Shown: piece after piece, positions 33,794 through 42,638 of the stretch
Position numbering within the stretch: position 1 is the first letter of the stretch
How the letters are laid out: each line of letters starts with the position of its first letter
Source: CAZRCZ01 sp964598765
GTDB lineage: Bacteria; Sumerlaeota; Sumerlaeia; MVZB01; JAJFLK01
Direction of reading: 5' to 3'
NCBI GenBank assembly: GCA_964598765.1
Contig: CAZRCZ010000023.1
Coordinates: 22,481-86,480 of the forward strand
DNA length: 64,000 nucleotides
Position numbers and translations under genes: made by a program
Notes under the pieces: generated by a model
Seen by the model: only the letters and a program-made list of their open reading frames with translations
Database searches by the model: none
What the model was told of the DNA's origin: nothing

Positions 33794-34582
33794 ATGAGAA
33801 CCGAAACCTTAACCCTCGAGGACAAGCCGCTCGTCATCGGCAAAAAGCAATTCCGCAGTCGCCTGTTGGTCGGAACGGGGAAATACCCGTCACTTGAAAT
33901 CACCGAACAGGCGCTGGAAGCCTCCGGCGCGGAGATCGTCACCGTCGCGCTTCGACGGATTGACTTCAAGAAACCCGAGGAAAAAGCCCTCATCACGATC
34001 CTCGAAGGAAAATACGAAATCCTCCCCAACACGGCGGGATGCTACACCAAGGAGGACGCGATCAAGATCGCGCATCTGGCGCGCGAGTTGGAAATCGGCG
34101 ACCTGCTGAAACTCGAAGTCCTCGGCGATCCTAAGACACTTCTGCCCGACGTCGTGGCGACGCTTGAAGCAACGCAGGAATTGGTCAAAGAAGGTTTCAC
34201 GATTCTCGCCTACACCAATGACGATCCGATCATGGCAAAAAAATTACAGGACGCCGGCGCGGCGGTCGTCATGCCGCTCGGTTCCCCCATCGGTTCGGGT
34301 CAGGGCATCCTCAATCCCAACAATATCCGGCTCATCATGGAGGCGTTGGAGGTTCCGGTTATCGTGGACGCCGGAGTGGGAACGGCGTCGGACGTCGCCG
34401 TCGCCATGGAAATCGGCATTGACGGCGTATTGCTTAACACGGCAATTTCCGGCGCGAAAGAACCAATCCGCATGGCCCATGCGATGCGGTTGGCGTGCGA
34501 AGCGGGACGACAGGCGTTTCTGGCAGGACGAATGCCGAAGCGCCGATACGCGAACGCGAGCAGTCCAATTTTGGATTTTTAA
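33794..34582 (+). CDS. thiG: Thiazole synthase
   Basis: 262 residues. Condenses DXP, dehydroglycine and ThiS-thiocarboxylate to the thiazole of thiamine. Signatures: RLLVGTGKYPS, VTVALRRID, LPNTAGCYTKEDA, the Schiff-base lysine in LLKLEVLGD, PLGSPIGSGQGI and VIVDAGVGTASDVA. It stands alone without thiS, thiH, thiO or thiF; the only sulfur-carrier candidate nearby is the MoaD-like protein at 29966. A HicBA module begins 37 bp downstream on the same strand. No TPP riboswitch was seen in the short leader. Confidence 0.94.
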   Translation: MRTETLTLEDKPLVIGKKQFRSRLLVGTGKYPSLEITEQALEASGAEIVTVALRRIDFKKPEEKALITILEGKYEILPNTAGCYTKEDAIKIAHLARELEIGDLLKLEVLGDPKTLLPDVVATLEATQELVKEGFTILAYTNDDPIMAKKLQDAGAAVVMPLGSPIGSGQGILNPNNIRLIMEALEVPVIVDAGVGTASDVAVAMEIGIDGVLLNTAISGAKEPIRMAHAMRLACEAGRQAFLAGRMPKRRYANASSPILDF

Positions 34583-34619
34583 GGGAAATGAATTAGAATT
34601 GGAGGCAAGGAGAAGGACA

Positions 34620-34817
34620 ATGAAATACAAGGTCGCGTTGTTAAAGTCGGAGGAGGGTTTCAGCGTCTGGACCCCCGGTCTTCCCGGTTGTTGTTCGCAG
34701 GGGGAGACGGAAGATGAAGCGTTGGCCAACATCCGAGAGGCGATCCGGGAATACTTGGACGTGGCGATGACACAACTCGACGGCGCTGAATTGCGCGAGA
34801 TCGAGGTTGCCGTTTAA
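34620..34817 (+). CDS. hicB: HicB-like antitoxin (short form), module 1
   Basis: 65 residues. Preceded by GGAGGCAAGGAGAAGG. The partial RNase-H-like HicB fold is clear: MKYKVALLKSEEGFSVWTP, LPGCCSQGETEDEALANI, REAIREYL. It lacks the C-terminal DNA-binding domain found in longer HicB proteins, so autoregulation by this protein alone is uncertain. Antitoxin-first order, 3 bp before hicA. Confidence 0.85.
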   Translation: MKYKVALLKSEEGFSVWTPGLPGCCSQGETEDEALANIREAIREYLDVAMTQLDGAELREIEVAV

Positions 34818-34820
34818 CTC

Positions 34821-35033
34821 ATGCCGGAACTTGCGGGCGTCCGGCATTTGCACGCCGTTCGCGCTTTGGAGAAGGCAGGCTTTTGGATTGCGCGGCAAGG
34901 GAAGCACATCGTCATGACCGATGGAACGCGAACGGTCACGATTCCCCGCCATGATCCCGTCAACGCTTACACGATGGCACGGATCGTGTTGGATGCGGGA
35001 CTCACGATCAAAGATTTCAAGAAACGCATTTAG
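34821..35033 (+). CDS. hicA: HicA-like mRNA interferase toxin, module 1
   Basis: 70 residues. The dsRBD-like fold of HicA shows in RALEKAGFWIARQGKHIVM with the active-site His in GKHIVM, then TVTIPRHDPVNAYTMARIV. HicA cleaves mRNA when HicB is lost. The stop overlaps the convergent folD stop by four bases, so the two genes share a 3' end. Confidence 0.85.
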   Translation: MPELAGVRHLHAVRALEKAGFWIARQGKHIVMTDGTRTVTIPRHDPVNAYTMARIVLDAGLTIKDFKKRI

Positions 35034-35926
35034 AGGTGACGTTCCCAAGAACGCGCCGTGTTGCTCAGCAACATCGCAATCGTCATCGGTCCGACGCCGC
35101 CGGGGACGGGCGTGATTGCGCCCGCCTTTTCCTTGACCGACTCGAAATCCACGTCGCCGACGAGCCGATAGCCGTTGGGAGACGAGGAATCCTCAATGCG
35201 GTTGATCCCGACGTCAATGACCGTCGCGCCTTCCTTGACCATCTCGGCGGCGACGAAGCGCGGTTTGCCGATGGCGGCGATGAGAATGTCGGCCCGTGAA
35301 CATTCGGCCTTGAGATCGGCCGTGCGGGAATGGCAGACCGTCACAGTCGCGTCGCCTCCCGGACCTTTGCGCATGAGCAGAAGCGCCATCGGCGTCCCGA
35401 CGATGTTGGAGCGTCCCAAAACGACGGCTCGTTTTCCGGCGGTCGGGATTTCATGGCGCAAAAGTAGTTCGCGGCATCCGAGCGGCGTGCAGGGAACAAA
35501 CCCCTCCAGCCCCGAAGCCAATCGCCCCATGTTGATCGGGTGAAATCCGTCCACGTCCTTTTCGGGATCAATGCGGAGCGTGACCTCGGTTTCGTCCAGA
35601 TGTTTGGGAAGCGGTAATTGGCAAAGGATGCCGTCCATCTTCGGATCGGCGTTCAGTTCGTCAATGATTGCCAGAAGCTTTTCGCGCGTAACATGTGACG
35701 GAAGTTCGTGCACGAGCGAATGGAATCCCGCTTCGACAGCGGCTTTGCGCTTCCCCCGAACGTAGCTTTGGCTCGCCGGATTCTCGCCGACAATGACGAC
35801 GGCCAAACCGGGCGGCCGCTTGCCTTCGGCGCGAGCGTGCCGGACCCGTTCGGCGATTTCATGGTGGATCGCCAGCGCTGTTGCTTTGCCGTCGAGGATT
35901 TGCGCCATTCGTTGCGCCTCCGTCAT
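35030..35926 (-). CDS. folD: Bifunctional methylenetetrahydrofolate dehydrogenase/cyclohydrolase
   Basis: 298 residues from the ATG at 35926, which shares one base with the stop of the upstream hicA (TGATG). FolD interconverts methylene-, methenyl- and formyl-THF, linking the glycine cleavage system to purine synthesis. Signatures: VGENPASQSYVRGKRKAAVEAG (catalytic Lys in YVRGKRK), DGILCQLPLPKHLDE, DGFHPINMGRL, VLGRSNIVGTPMA and PVPGGVGPMTIAML. Directly coupled to a HicBA module upstream and convergent with another downstream. Confidence 0.95.
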   Translation of the reverse strand: MTEAQRMAQILDGKATALAIHHEIAERVRHARAEGKRPPGLAVVIVGENPASQSYVRGKRKAAVEAGFHSLVHELPSHVTREKLLAIIDELNADPKMDGILCQLPLPKHLDETEVTLRIDPEKDVDGFHPINMGRLASGLEGFVPCTPLGCRELLLRHEIPTAGKRAVVLGRSNIVGTPMALLLMRKGPGGDATVTVCHSRTADLKAECSRADILIAAIGKPRFVAAEMVKEGATVIDVGINRIEDSSSPNGYRLVGDVDFESVKEKAGAITPVPGGVGPMTIAMLLSNTARSWERHL

Positions 35927-36150
35927 CACTTGAGCAATTCCAAAAAGGCTTCGACGGTCAGACCCGCATTGCGGATCAATGCTCGAAGCGTGCCGACCGA
36001 AAGCTCGCGATGCTGAGGAATGGAGAGATTAACCCGCATCTCGGTCTTCACCATGACCAGATGACTACCGACCTGACCCAAAGTGCGCCAACCAGCTTTT
36101 TCGAACGCCTTGGCCGCTTCACGCCCGGAAATGTTGGCGAGTCGTCCCAT
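35926..36150 (-). CDS. hicA: HicA-like mRNA interferase toxin, module 2
   Basis: 74 residues. EAAKAFEKAGWRTLGQVGSHLVMVK has the HicA core with active-site His in GSHLVM; SIPQHRELSVGTLRALIRNAGL completes the fold. Its stop shares a base with the folD start, so folD translation may depend on this toxin gene being translated. Confidence 0.85.
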   Translation of the reverse strand: MGRLANISGREAAKAFEKAGWRTLGQVGSHLVMVKTEMRVNLSIPQHRELSVGTLRALIRNAGLTVEAFLELLK

Positions 36151-36159
36151 GCCGGGAGG

Positions 36160-36375
36160 TTAGACCGCCACAACCACCGTTGGCCGATCTTGCGGATGGG
36201 GAGAAGCGGCCAGCGCCTTCTGATCCTCGGCCCAAAGCCAAGCCGTGATTGCTTCTTTTATATTCTCCATGGCTTCCTTTTCATCCCGTCCTTGGGACAC
36301 GCAACCCGGCAGGGCGGGACATTCCACGACCAACCACCCGTCCTCGGCTTTTTCAATCGTGACATGAAAGATCAT
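36160..36375 (-). CDS. hicB: HicB-like antitoxin (short form), module 2
   Basis: 71 residues. MIFHVTIEKAEDGWLVVECP, LPGCVSQGRDEKEAMENI and KEAITAWLWAED give the HicB fold, again without a DNA-binding extension. It shares the LPGC-SQG core with module 1 but is clearly diverged, so the two modules are not a recent duplication. Nine bases before hicA. Confidence 0.85.
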   Translation of the reverse strand: MIFHVTIEKAEDGWLVVECPALPGCVSQGRDEKEAMENIKEAITAWLWAEDQKALAASPHPQDRPTVVVAV

Positions 36376-36479
36376 CTCTTTTGCTCCGCTATGAACAACA
36401 TTTCAAGCTTACCCTAATCCTATCCCTGAATCTATGGTCTTGCTTGTCTCTAAATCTCATCCGCTGACCACCGACCAAA

Positions 36480-38825
36480 TCAGGTCGAGTGAATCATTCC
36501 TTCCAACAGCGCCCGGGCGGATTGTTTGGCGCGTTCGCCCATTTCCAACGCGGGACCGACACAGGATGGACAACCTTCCTTGCAAGAGCATCCGCGGGCG
36601 ACATCGAGCGCGGAGCGCAGAATTTGTTGATCCATGCCAAACGCCCGCCGCGCCAATCCGATGCCTCCGGGGACGCGGTCGTAAAGATGAAGCGTCGGTA
36701 GTTGCGAGAACGGCGCGCGGACCATCGGCAGACAGGCCAGATCGCGCGGATCGCTCATCACGTAGAGCGAAATGACGTTGTGGATCAACCAACCCAGTCC
36801 CTTTAATCCGCTTCCCAAATCAAGTTTTTTTTCTTTGAGCCATGCTTCGGCTTCGGGCCTAAAAGTCCACCACGCCGCTTCGGTTTGAAGGTCATGTTGC
36901 GGAAGGACGACGTCGCCGTAGCCGATGCTTTCGTGCGTCTCGAATTTCACTTTTTTGAATTTCGGGACGGTCGTGGAAACTTTGACCTCGCCGAAACTTC
37001 GGGCGAGCAAAGGGTTGAACTTTTTGGGGTTATCCTTTTCTTCTTCATCCTTATTCTCCTTTGTGACGATATCCTCTCTCAAGTCCTCATGCAGAACCGC
37101 CAGATCGGATTTGCTGATCGCGTCGGTGTAGTAATCGGCCCTGATTTCGCGTACGTGCGCCTTGCGTTGGTCCCAGTCCAATTTATCCACGTAAAACGTC
37201 CGCCCCTGATGAATGTAAATCGCCTGCTCGTGGATCAAAACCTGCGCGGAATCGTAATCAATCTCGGCGATGGCTCGTCCTCCGTCGCTCGTATTGTGAA
37301 CGATGAAATTTTGCGGCGTCGCCGTGCGGAGCGAAATTTCCTCGGCGGGATACGAGTCGGCGGACCAGTAAGTCCGGCCTCCGGTTCGGCGCGCGATGTT
37401 CTCGGCGGCGAAATGATCGAGCAACGCCGCGGGATGATTCGGACCGAACACCTCATTGTCCTCCATCGGGAGCTCGTGCAGGGCGCATTTCAAATGACCC
37501 GCAAGAATTGCGACGTTGTCGGGATTTAGGATGCCGTGCTCCGGCGACGCGCCGAAGAAATAGTCGGGATGCGACATCAGGAATTGATCGAGCGGCGAGG
37601 AACTGGCGACGAGAATCACGACGGCGGTTTGAAGCTGGCGTCCCGCGCGGCCCCCTTGTTGCCACGTCGAGGCGATGGTTCCGGGATAGCCGGTGAGAAT
37701 GGAAACCTGAAGCGATCCGATGTCAATGCCGAGTTCAAGCGCGTTGGTGCTGACGACGCCGAGAATTTCTCCGCTCTTGATTCCGGCCTCAATTGCGCGG
37801 CGCTCATTCGGAAGATAGCCGCCGCGATAGGCTTTGATTTTTTCGGGATCACGTCTCATTCGCGTCATGGCGCGTTTGAGATACGACGCCAAAATTTCCA
37901 CCCGCAGACGCGAGCGCGCGAAAACAATCGTCTGCAATTCGCGCGCGATGAAGTGCGTCGCCAGTTTCTCCGCCTGTTTGACCGACGACGCGCGAATGCC
38001 GAGTTCGCGGTTCACGACCGGCGGATTGTAAAAAATCATCACGCGCTCGCCGCGCGGCGCGCCGCTGTTGTCAATCAAGCGGAACGGCTCCTCGACCAGC
38101 CGCTCGGCCATTTCCTTCGGATTGGCGATGGTCGCGGAGCAACAAATGAATTTCGGATTTGAACCGTAGAATTTGCAAATCCGCCGGAGCCGCCGGATCA
38201 CGTTCCCCATGTGGCTCCCGAAAATCCCGCGATATTGGTGCATTTCATCAATGACGACCGTCTCAAGATTCTCGAAAAGTTTGATCCATTTCGTATGGTG
38301 CGGAAGAATGCCGGAATGAAGCATGTCGGGATTGGTGACGACGATCTGTCCTGCGGAGCGAATCGCCGCGCGCGCCGAAGCGGGAGTGTCGCCGTCGAAA
38401 GTATAGACTTTGATCTCGCGTCCCATGGCGCGGGTCAGTTCGTAGAGTCCGCCGTATTGATCGTGCGAAAGCGCCTTGGTCGGGAAAAGATAGAGCGCGC
38501 GCGATTCGGGATTGGCGACGAGGCGCTGGAGAACCGGCAGATTGTAGCAGAGCGTCTTGCCCGACGCGGTCGGCGTGACGACGACGACGTTCTCGCCGCG
38601 CAAATTCGCCTCAATCGCCTCGGCCTGATGCGTGTAAAGTTTTTCGATCCCCTGTTTTTTCAGAACCGCGAAAATCGCCGAATCCATCGTCGAGGGCATC
38701 GGGGCGAATCGCGCCGGTTGCGCCGGAAGAATTTTCCAGTCGGCGATATTCCGCGCGAGCGACGGATGTCCTTTGATCTCATTCAGAACGTCATGGATGG
38801 AGGTTTGGGCGGGAAGTGTGGTCAT
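36480..38825 (-). CDS. MrfA/YprA-type DEAH-box helicase with C-terminal Cys cluster (DUF1998)
   Basis: 781 residues from the ATG at 38825. Superfamily 2 motifs: Q-region YTHQAEAIEAN, Walker A VTPTASGKTLCYN, motif Ia FPTKALSHDQ, motif II VVIDEMHQYRG (DExH), motif III CCSATIANP, motif V STNALELGIDIG and motif VI WQQGGRAGR. The C-terminal CSCKEGCPSC cluster is the metal site of the MrfA family, which repairs mitomycin-type DNA damage in Bacillus subtilis. Length and order fit. Alone in its transcription unit. Confidence 0.9.
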   Translation of the reverse strand: MTTLPAQTSIHDVLNEIKGHPSLARNIADWKILPAQPARFAPMPSTMDSAIFAVLKKQGIEKLYTHQAEAIEANLRGENVVVVTPTASGKTLCYNLPVLQRLVANPESRALYLFPTKALSHDQYGGLYELTRAMGREIKVYTFDGDTPASARAAIRSAGQIVVTNPDMLHSGILPHHTKWIKLFENLETVVIDEMHQYRGIFGSHMGNVIRRLRRICKFYGSNPKFICCSATIANPKEMAERLVEEPFRLIDNSGAPRGERVMIFYNPPVVNRELGIRASSVKQAEKLATHFIARELQTIVFARSRLRVEILASYLKRAMTRMRRDPEKIKAYRGGYLPNERRAIEAGIKSGEILGVVSTNALELGIDIGSLQVSILTGYPGTIASTWQQGGRAGRQLQTAVVILVASSSPLDQFLMSHPDYFFGASPEHGILNPDNVAILAGHLKCALHELPMEDNEVFGPNHPAALLDHFAAENIARRTGGRTYWSADSYPAEEISLRTATPQNFIVHNTSDGGRAIAEIDYDSAQVLIHEQAIYIHQGRTFYVDKLDWDQRKAHVREIRADYYTDAISKSDLAVLHEDLREDIVTKENKDEEEKDNPKKFNPLLARSFGEVKVSTTVPKFKKVKFETHESIGYGDVVLPQHDLQTEAAWWTFRPEAEAWLKEKKLDLGSGLKGLGWLIHNVISLYVMSDPRDLACLPMVRAPFSQLPTLHLYDRVPGGIGLARRAFGMDQQILRSALDVARGCSCKEGCPSCVGPALEMGERAKQSARALLEGMIHST

Positions 38826-38945
38826 GGGGCGAATGTCGTTGCGAGCGCGATTCAAAGCCGATTGGCGGCCTTTGGAATTGTAGTGGGAAAGAATGGGCGT
38901 GGCTAGAGCGTTTCGATGGGTATGAAATACTAAGTGTGCGAGAAT

Positions 38946-38972
38946 GTGGAAGGCGCGGAGCGCCCCTCCCAC
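38946..38972. repeat. GC-rich REP-like palindrome
   Basis: GTGGAAGGCGCGGAGCGCCC followed by CTCCCAC folds into a hairpin with one bulge. Lies between the divergent helicase and cytochrome genes. Confidence 0.5.
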
Positions 38973-39048
38973 TTTTGGTGATTCGCGGCTTGACCTGCGG
39001 ATCAAAATGATGGAAGACATAGGGGAGTGAGCCGGGGAGGAATGGGCG

Positions 39049-42000
39049 ATGGCGAGTCTTCCGAAATTCAACCGAATGATCTGTTCTTTTATCTTCGTTT
39101 TGTGTCCGACATTTCTTTTTGCCGAAGACCCCGTTCAATTCGCCAAGGACATCTGGCCGATTCTCAAAAGCAAGTGCGTGGAATGTCACGGTCCCGCGAA
39201 ACATAAATCGGGATTGCGGCTCGATTCCGCCGAAGCAATCCAAAAAGGGGGAGACACGGGCGCGATATTCATGCAGGGTAATCCCGCCGAAAGCTCGCTC
39301 TTCCAACGGATTTCAGCTTCGCAGGGGGATCCGACGATGATGCCCTCCGGCGGGAAGCGGCTGGAGGACAAGGAAATTGAAATCATCGGGCGATGGATCA
39401 AGGAGGGGGCGTCGTTTGGGGATTGGAAGCAGGAGGTTGCGGGCGCGGAGCCGAAACCGGAATCAAAACCGGAAGCGAGGCCCGAACCCCAAAAAGAACC
39501 GGCGCAAACCGCGATCCCGTCCGATCTCCCGACGCGCAAGATTGAGTTCAACCGCGACGTTCGACCCGTCCTTTCCAACAATTGCTACAAGTGCCACGGT
39601 CCGGACAAGAATGCCCGCAAGGCGAATTTACGATTGGACAGCGTGGAAGAGGCAACGCGCGATTTAGGAAGTGGGAGACGCGCGATTACCGCCAATGATT
39701 TAACCAAGAGCGAAGTGGTCCGCCGGATATTTAGCCCCGATGAAAAGGACAAAATGCCACCGGCGGATTCAGGAAAGCACCTGACCGACGACGAGCGGAA
39801 AATTTTGGCGGCGTGGATTCAGCAGGGAGCCGAATATGAACCACATTGGGCTTACATCCCGCCCAAGCGGGTTGAGCCTCCGGCGGTGTCCGGCTTATCC
39901 AATCCGATTGACGCCTTCATTCAAACCAAACTGAAGGAAGTGGGACTCAAGCCCTCACCTCAAGCCGATCCGATCACGTTGGCGCGTCGGATCAGTTTCG
40001 ATCTGACTGGATTGCCTCCCACACCCGGGCGGGTTGACGCCTTCGCTAAGAATCCGAGCGACGAGGGGTATTCGGCGTTTGTCGAAGAATTGCTGGCTTC
40101 GCCCCATTTCGGCGAGCGGATGGCGATTGATTGGCTCGATCAGGTTCGCTATGCCGACAGCAACGGCTATCACTCCGACGAATATCGAAGCATCTGGCCC
40201 TACCGCGATTACGTCATCAATTCGTTCAACCGCAACAAGCGTTACGACGAGTTCACCATCGAACAATTGGCGGGGGACCTTTTGCCGAACGCGACACGCG
40301 AGCAAATCGTGGCGTCGGGATTCAATCGCATGAATCAGATTACCGCCGAGGGGGGAGCGCAAGCCAAGGAGTATCGCACGAAATACAACGCCGACCGGGT
40401 GCGCGCGGTGGCGAGCGTCTGGCTCGGCGCGACGATGGGTTGCGCGGAATGTCACGATCACAAGTTCGATCCCTACAAGCAGAGGGATTTCTATGGCATG
40501 GCGGCGTTCTTTTCGGACCTTGAAGAGGACGACGTATTTCCCGGTGAGGACGACTGGGCGCCGCTCTTGCGGCTTCCGAACGAGCGACAAGCGGGACATT
40601 TGGCCGCATTGGAAAACCTCATCAAGAGTCTCGAAGAAATCCCAAAGACCCCAACTGACGAATTGGCGCAAGGGCAACGGCAATGGGAGTCGGCAATACG
40701 AAGCTCGGAACTGGCCTCCTTTGCGGGATGGTCTCCCTCCCGTCCCGTGACCTTCACTTCGGCAGCGGGATGCGATTTGAAACTGCTGGACGATTTTTCG
40801 ATCCTCTCTTCCGGCATCATTCCGTTTCAGGAAACTTACACGGTCACGCTCGCCACGAACCTGAAAAAGATCACCGGCATCCGGCTTGAGGCGATCAGCG
40901 ATCCCTCCTTCAAGAAAGGGGTGACGCGCACCCGCGGGCAATTTTACCTCAATGAATTTGAGGTGGAGGCGTCGGAAAATGGCGCGGTGTCGCATCGTAT
41001 CGGAATCGCGTCGGCCAAGGACGACACCAAGGGGATCGGGCAAGACGCTTCTAAAGCCATTGACGGAGACATGCTGTCCGCGTGGTTTCGCTACCCATCT
41101 GAAAAGGACATGCGAAAAACCGTCACTGGGATTTTTTCGTTCGCCGAACCGATTGCGGGAGGACCCGGAACGGTATTGACCGTGCGGTTGCGTCATCAAG
41201 GGGGCGCGATGTTCGACCGGACGGCGTTTGCGCGAATCCGTCTCTTGCTGACAACAGATCCCGCGCCCGCGTTGGATGCAAAACTCGCCCCGCCCGAATA
41301 CGTCCTGAACGCGCCTGCGGGAATTGAACGCCCGAAACAAGTGGACGAGACCATCGCCGCTTATTATCGAACCATCGCGCCGGAATTGGAGAGTGTGCGC
41401 TCCCAGCTTCAAGAGGCTCGCGAAAGGCGCGAGAAGTTGCTCAAGGAAATTCCGACGACGCTCGTTTCCAAACACCGCGAGCAACCGCGCATTACGCGCA
41501 TTCTCCGGCGCGGCAACTGGCAGGATGAATCGGGAGAGGTCGTCAGCCCGTCCGTTCCGGCGTTCCTATCCCCGCCGCGGATCGGCGACCGCTGGGGAAC
41601 GCGGATGGACCTTGCCGAATGGATGGTCTCGAAAAAAAATCCCCTGACCGCGCGAGTCTATATGAATCGGATGTGGAAGTTATTTTTTGGGCGCGGCATC
41701 TCCAAGGTTCTGGATGATCTGGGCGCGCAAGGGGAATGGCCGACGCATCCGGAACTACTCGATTGGCTCGCGACGGAATTCATGGAGAGTGGCTGGGACG
41801 TCAAGCACATGATCCGCCTGATGGTGACTTCGCAAACGTATCGTCAAGGCTCGAACGCCGACGCCGCGTCGCGCGAAGCCGACCCGGATAACAAATGGTA
41901 TGCTCGACAGGCGGCGCATCGCCACGAGGCGGAAATTATCCGCGATGACGCCCTGCGGGTCGCAGGACTGTTGAATGATTCCATTGGCGGACCGAGCTTC

Positions 42001-42540
42001 AAACCGTATCAGCCTGACGGGTATTGGGACCATTTGAATTTTCCGCCACGAAAATACTTCGCTGACGCAGGCGACTCGCAGTATCGGCGCGGACTCTACG
42101 TTCATTGGCAACGCTCGTTTCTGCATCCGAGCATGAAGGCGTTCGACGCGCCGACGCGGGAGGAATGTACCGCGCAACGCGTGGTCTCCAATACTCCGCT
42201 CCAAGCGTTGGCCTTGTTAAATGATCCGAGCTACGTTGAAGCGGCACGATCGTTTGCCGCAAGAATCGTCCGCGAAGGGGGCGCGAATCCGGACGAGCGA
42301 ATTCGGTGGGCGTTCCGGCAATTGCTTTCCCGTCCGCCTGCGGACGCGGAGCAAAAGATTCTGGCGGAGATTTACTCCAAACACAGCGAGCAATACAAAT
42401 CCGATCCCGATGCCGCGGGCAGGCTGTTGCAAACCGGGTTGTCGCCCGCGCCTTCGGATTTGGACCGGACAGAACTGGCGGCATGGACCTCAATCGCGCG
42501 AATCCTCCTGAACCTCCACGAAACGGTGACGCGCTCCTGA
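39049..42540 (+). CDS. Planctomycete-type PSCyt1-PSCyt1-PSCyt2(DUF1549)-PSD1(DUF1553) protein
   Basis: 1163 residues. Signal peptide ICSFIFVLCPTFLFA. Two N-terminal cytochrome-like PSCyt1 domains bind haem at CVECH (43-47) and CYKCH (179-183); each ends with the MMPSGG/KMPPAD methionine-containing segment. PSCyt2 (~285-520) contains a third CAECH (465-469). A carbohydrate-binding-like region (~570-750) and PSD1 (~840-1110, WGTRMDLAEWMVSKKNPLTARV) follow. These proteins are characteristic of Planctomycetes and relatives and are usually next to a DUF1501 partner; none is adjacent here. Function unknown; periplasmic electron transfer linked to polysaccharide use is a common proposal. Confidence 0.9.
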   Translation: MASLPKFNRMICSFIFVLCPTFLFAEDPVQFAKDIWPILKSKCVECHGPAKHKSGLRLDSAEAIQKGGDTGAIFMQGNPAESSLFQRISASQGDPTMMPSGGKRLEDKEIEIIGRWIKEGASFGDWKQEVAGAEPKPESKPEARPEPQKEPAQTAIPSDLPTRKIEFNRDVRPVLSNNCYKCHGPDKNARKANLRLDSVEEATRDLGSGRRAITANDLTKSEVVRRIFSPDEKDKMPPADSGKHLTDDERKILAAWIQQGAEYEPHWAYIPPKRVEPPAVSGLSNPIDAFIQTKLKEVGLKPSPQADPITLARRISFDLTGLPPTPGRVDAFAKNPSDEGYSAFVEELLASPHFGERMAIDWLDQVRYADSNGYHSDEYRSIWPYRDYVINSFNRNKRYDEFTIEQLAGDLLPNATREQIVASGFNRMNQITAEGGAQAKEYRTKYNADRVRAVASVWLGATMGCAECHDHKFDPYKQRDFYGMAAFFSDLEEDDVFPGEDDWAPLLRLPNERQAGHLAALENLIKSLEEIPKTPTDELAQGQRQWESAIRSSELASFAGWSPSRPVTFTSAAGCDLKLLDDFSILSSGIIPFQETYTVTLATNLKKITGIRLEAISDPSFKKGVTRTRGQFYLNEFEVEASENGAVSHRIGIASAKDDTKGIGQDASKAIDGDMLSAWFRYPSEKDMRKTVTGIFSFAEPIAGGPGTVLTVRLRHQGGAMFDRTAFARIRLLLTTDPAPALDAKLAPPEYVLNAPAGIERPKQVDETIAAYYRTIAPELESVRSQLQEARERREKLLKEIPTTLVSKHREQPRITRILRRGNWQDESGEVVSPSVPAFLSPPRIGDRWGTRMDLAEWMVSKKNPLTARVYMNRMWKLFFGRGISKVLDDLGAQGEWPTHPELLDWLATEFMESGWDVKHMIRLMVTSQTYRQGSNADAASREADPDNKWYARQAAHRHEAEIIRDDALRVAGLLNDSIGGPSFKPYQPDGYWDHLNFPPRKYFADAGDSQYRRGLYVHWQRSFLHPSMKAFDAPTREECTAQRVVSNTPLQALALLNDPSYVEAARSFAARIVREGGANPDERIRWAFRQLLSRPPADAEQKILAEIYSKHSEQYKSDPDAAGRLLQTGLSPAPSDLDRTELAAWTSIARILLNLHETVTRS

Positions 42541-42560
42541 CCGATTTCGGAGAGGTGCAG

Positions 42561-42625
42561 GCCACAAATTTCACGGATTGTGACGATTCACAAAAAAAAT
42601 CTGTGTAATCTGTGAAATCTGTGGC
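42561..42625. repeat. Intergenic palindrome of GTGAAATCTGTGG words
   Basis: Arms GCCACAAATTTCACGGATT (42561-42579) and the reverse complement of 42607-42625 (AGCCACAGATTTCACAGATT) pair with two or three mismatches. A word-repeat palindrome of a different family from the AGAC type. Confidence 0.6.
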
Positions 42626-42638
42626 TAAAAATAGTCGA

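Noticed and set aside
39955..41484. Long minus-strand open frame (509 codons) inside the cytochrome gene
   Set aside because: Antisense shadow of a clear PSCyt2/PSD1 protein; Arg-rich composition, no family motif, no start signal.
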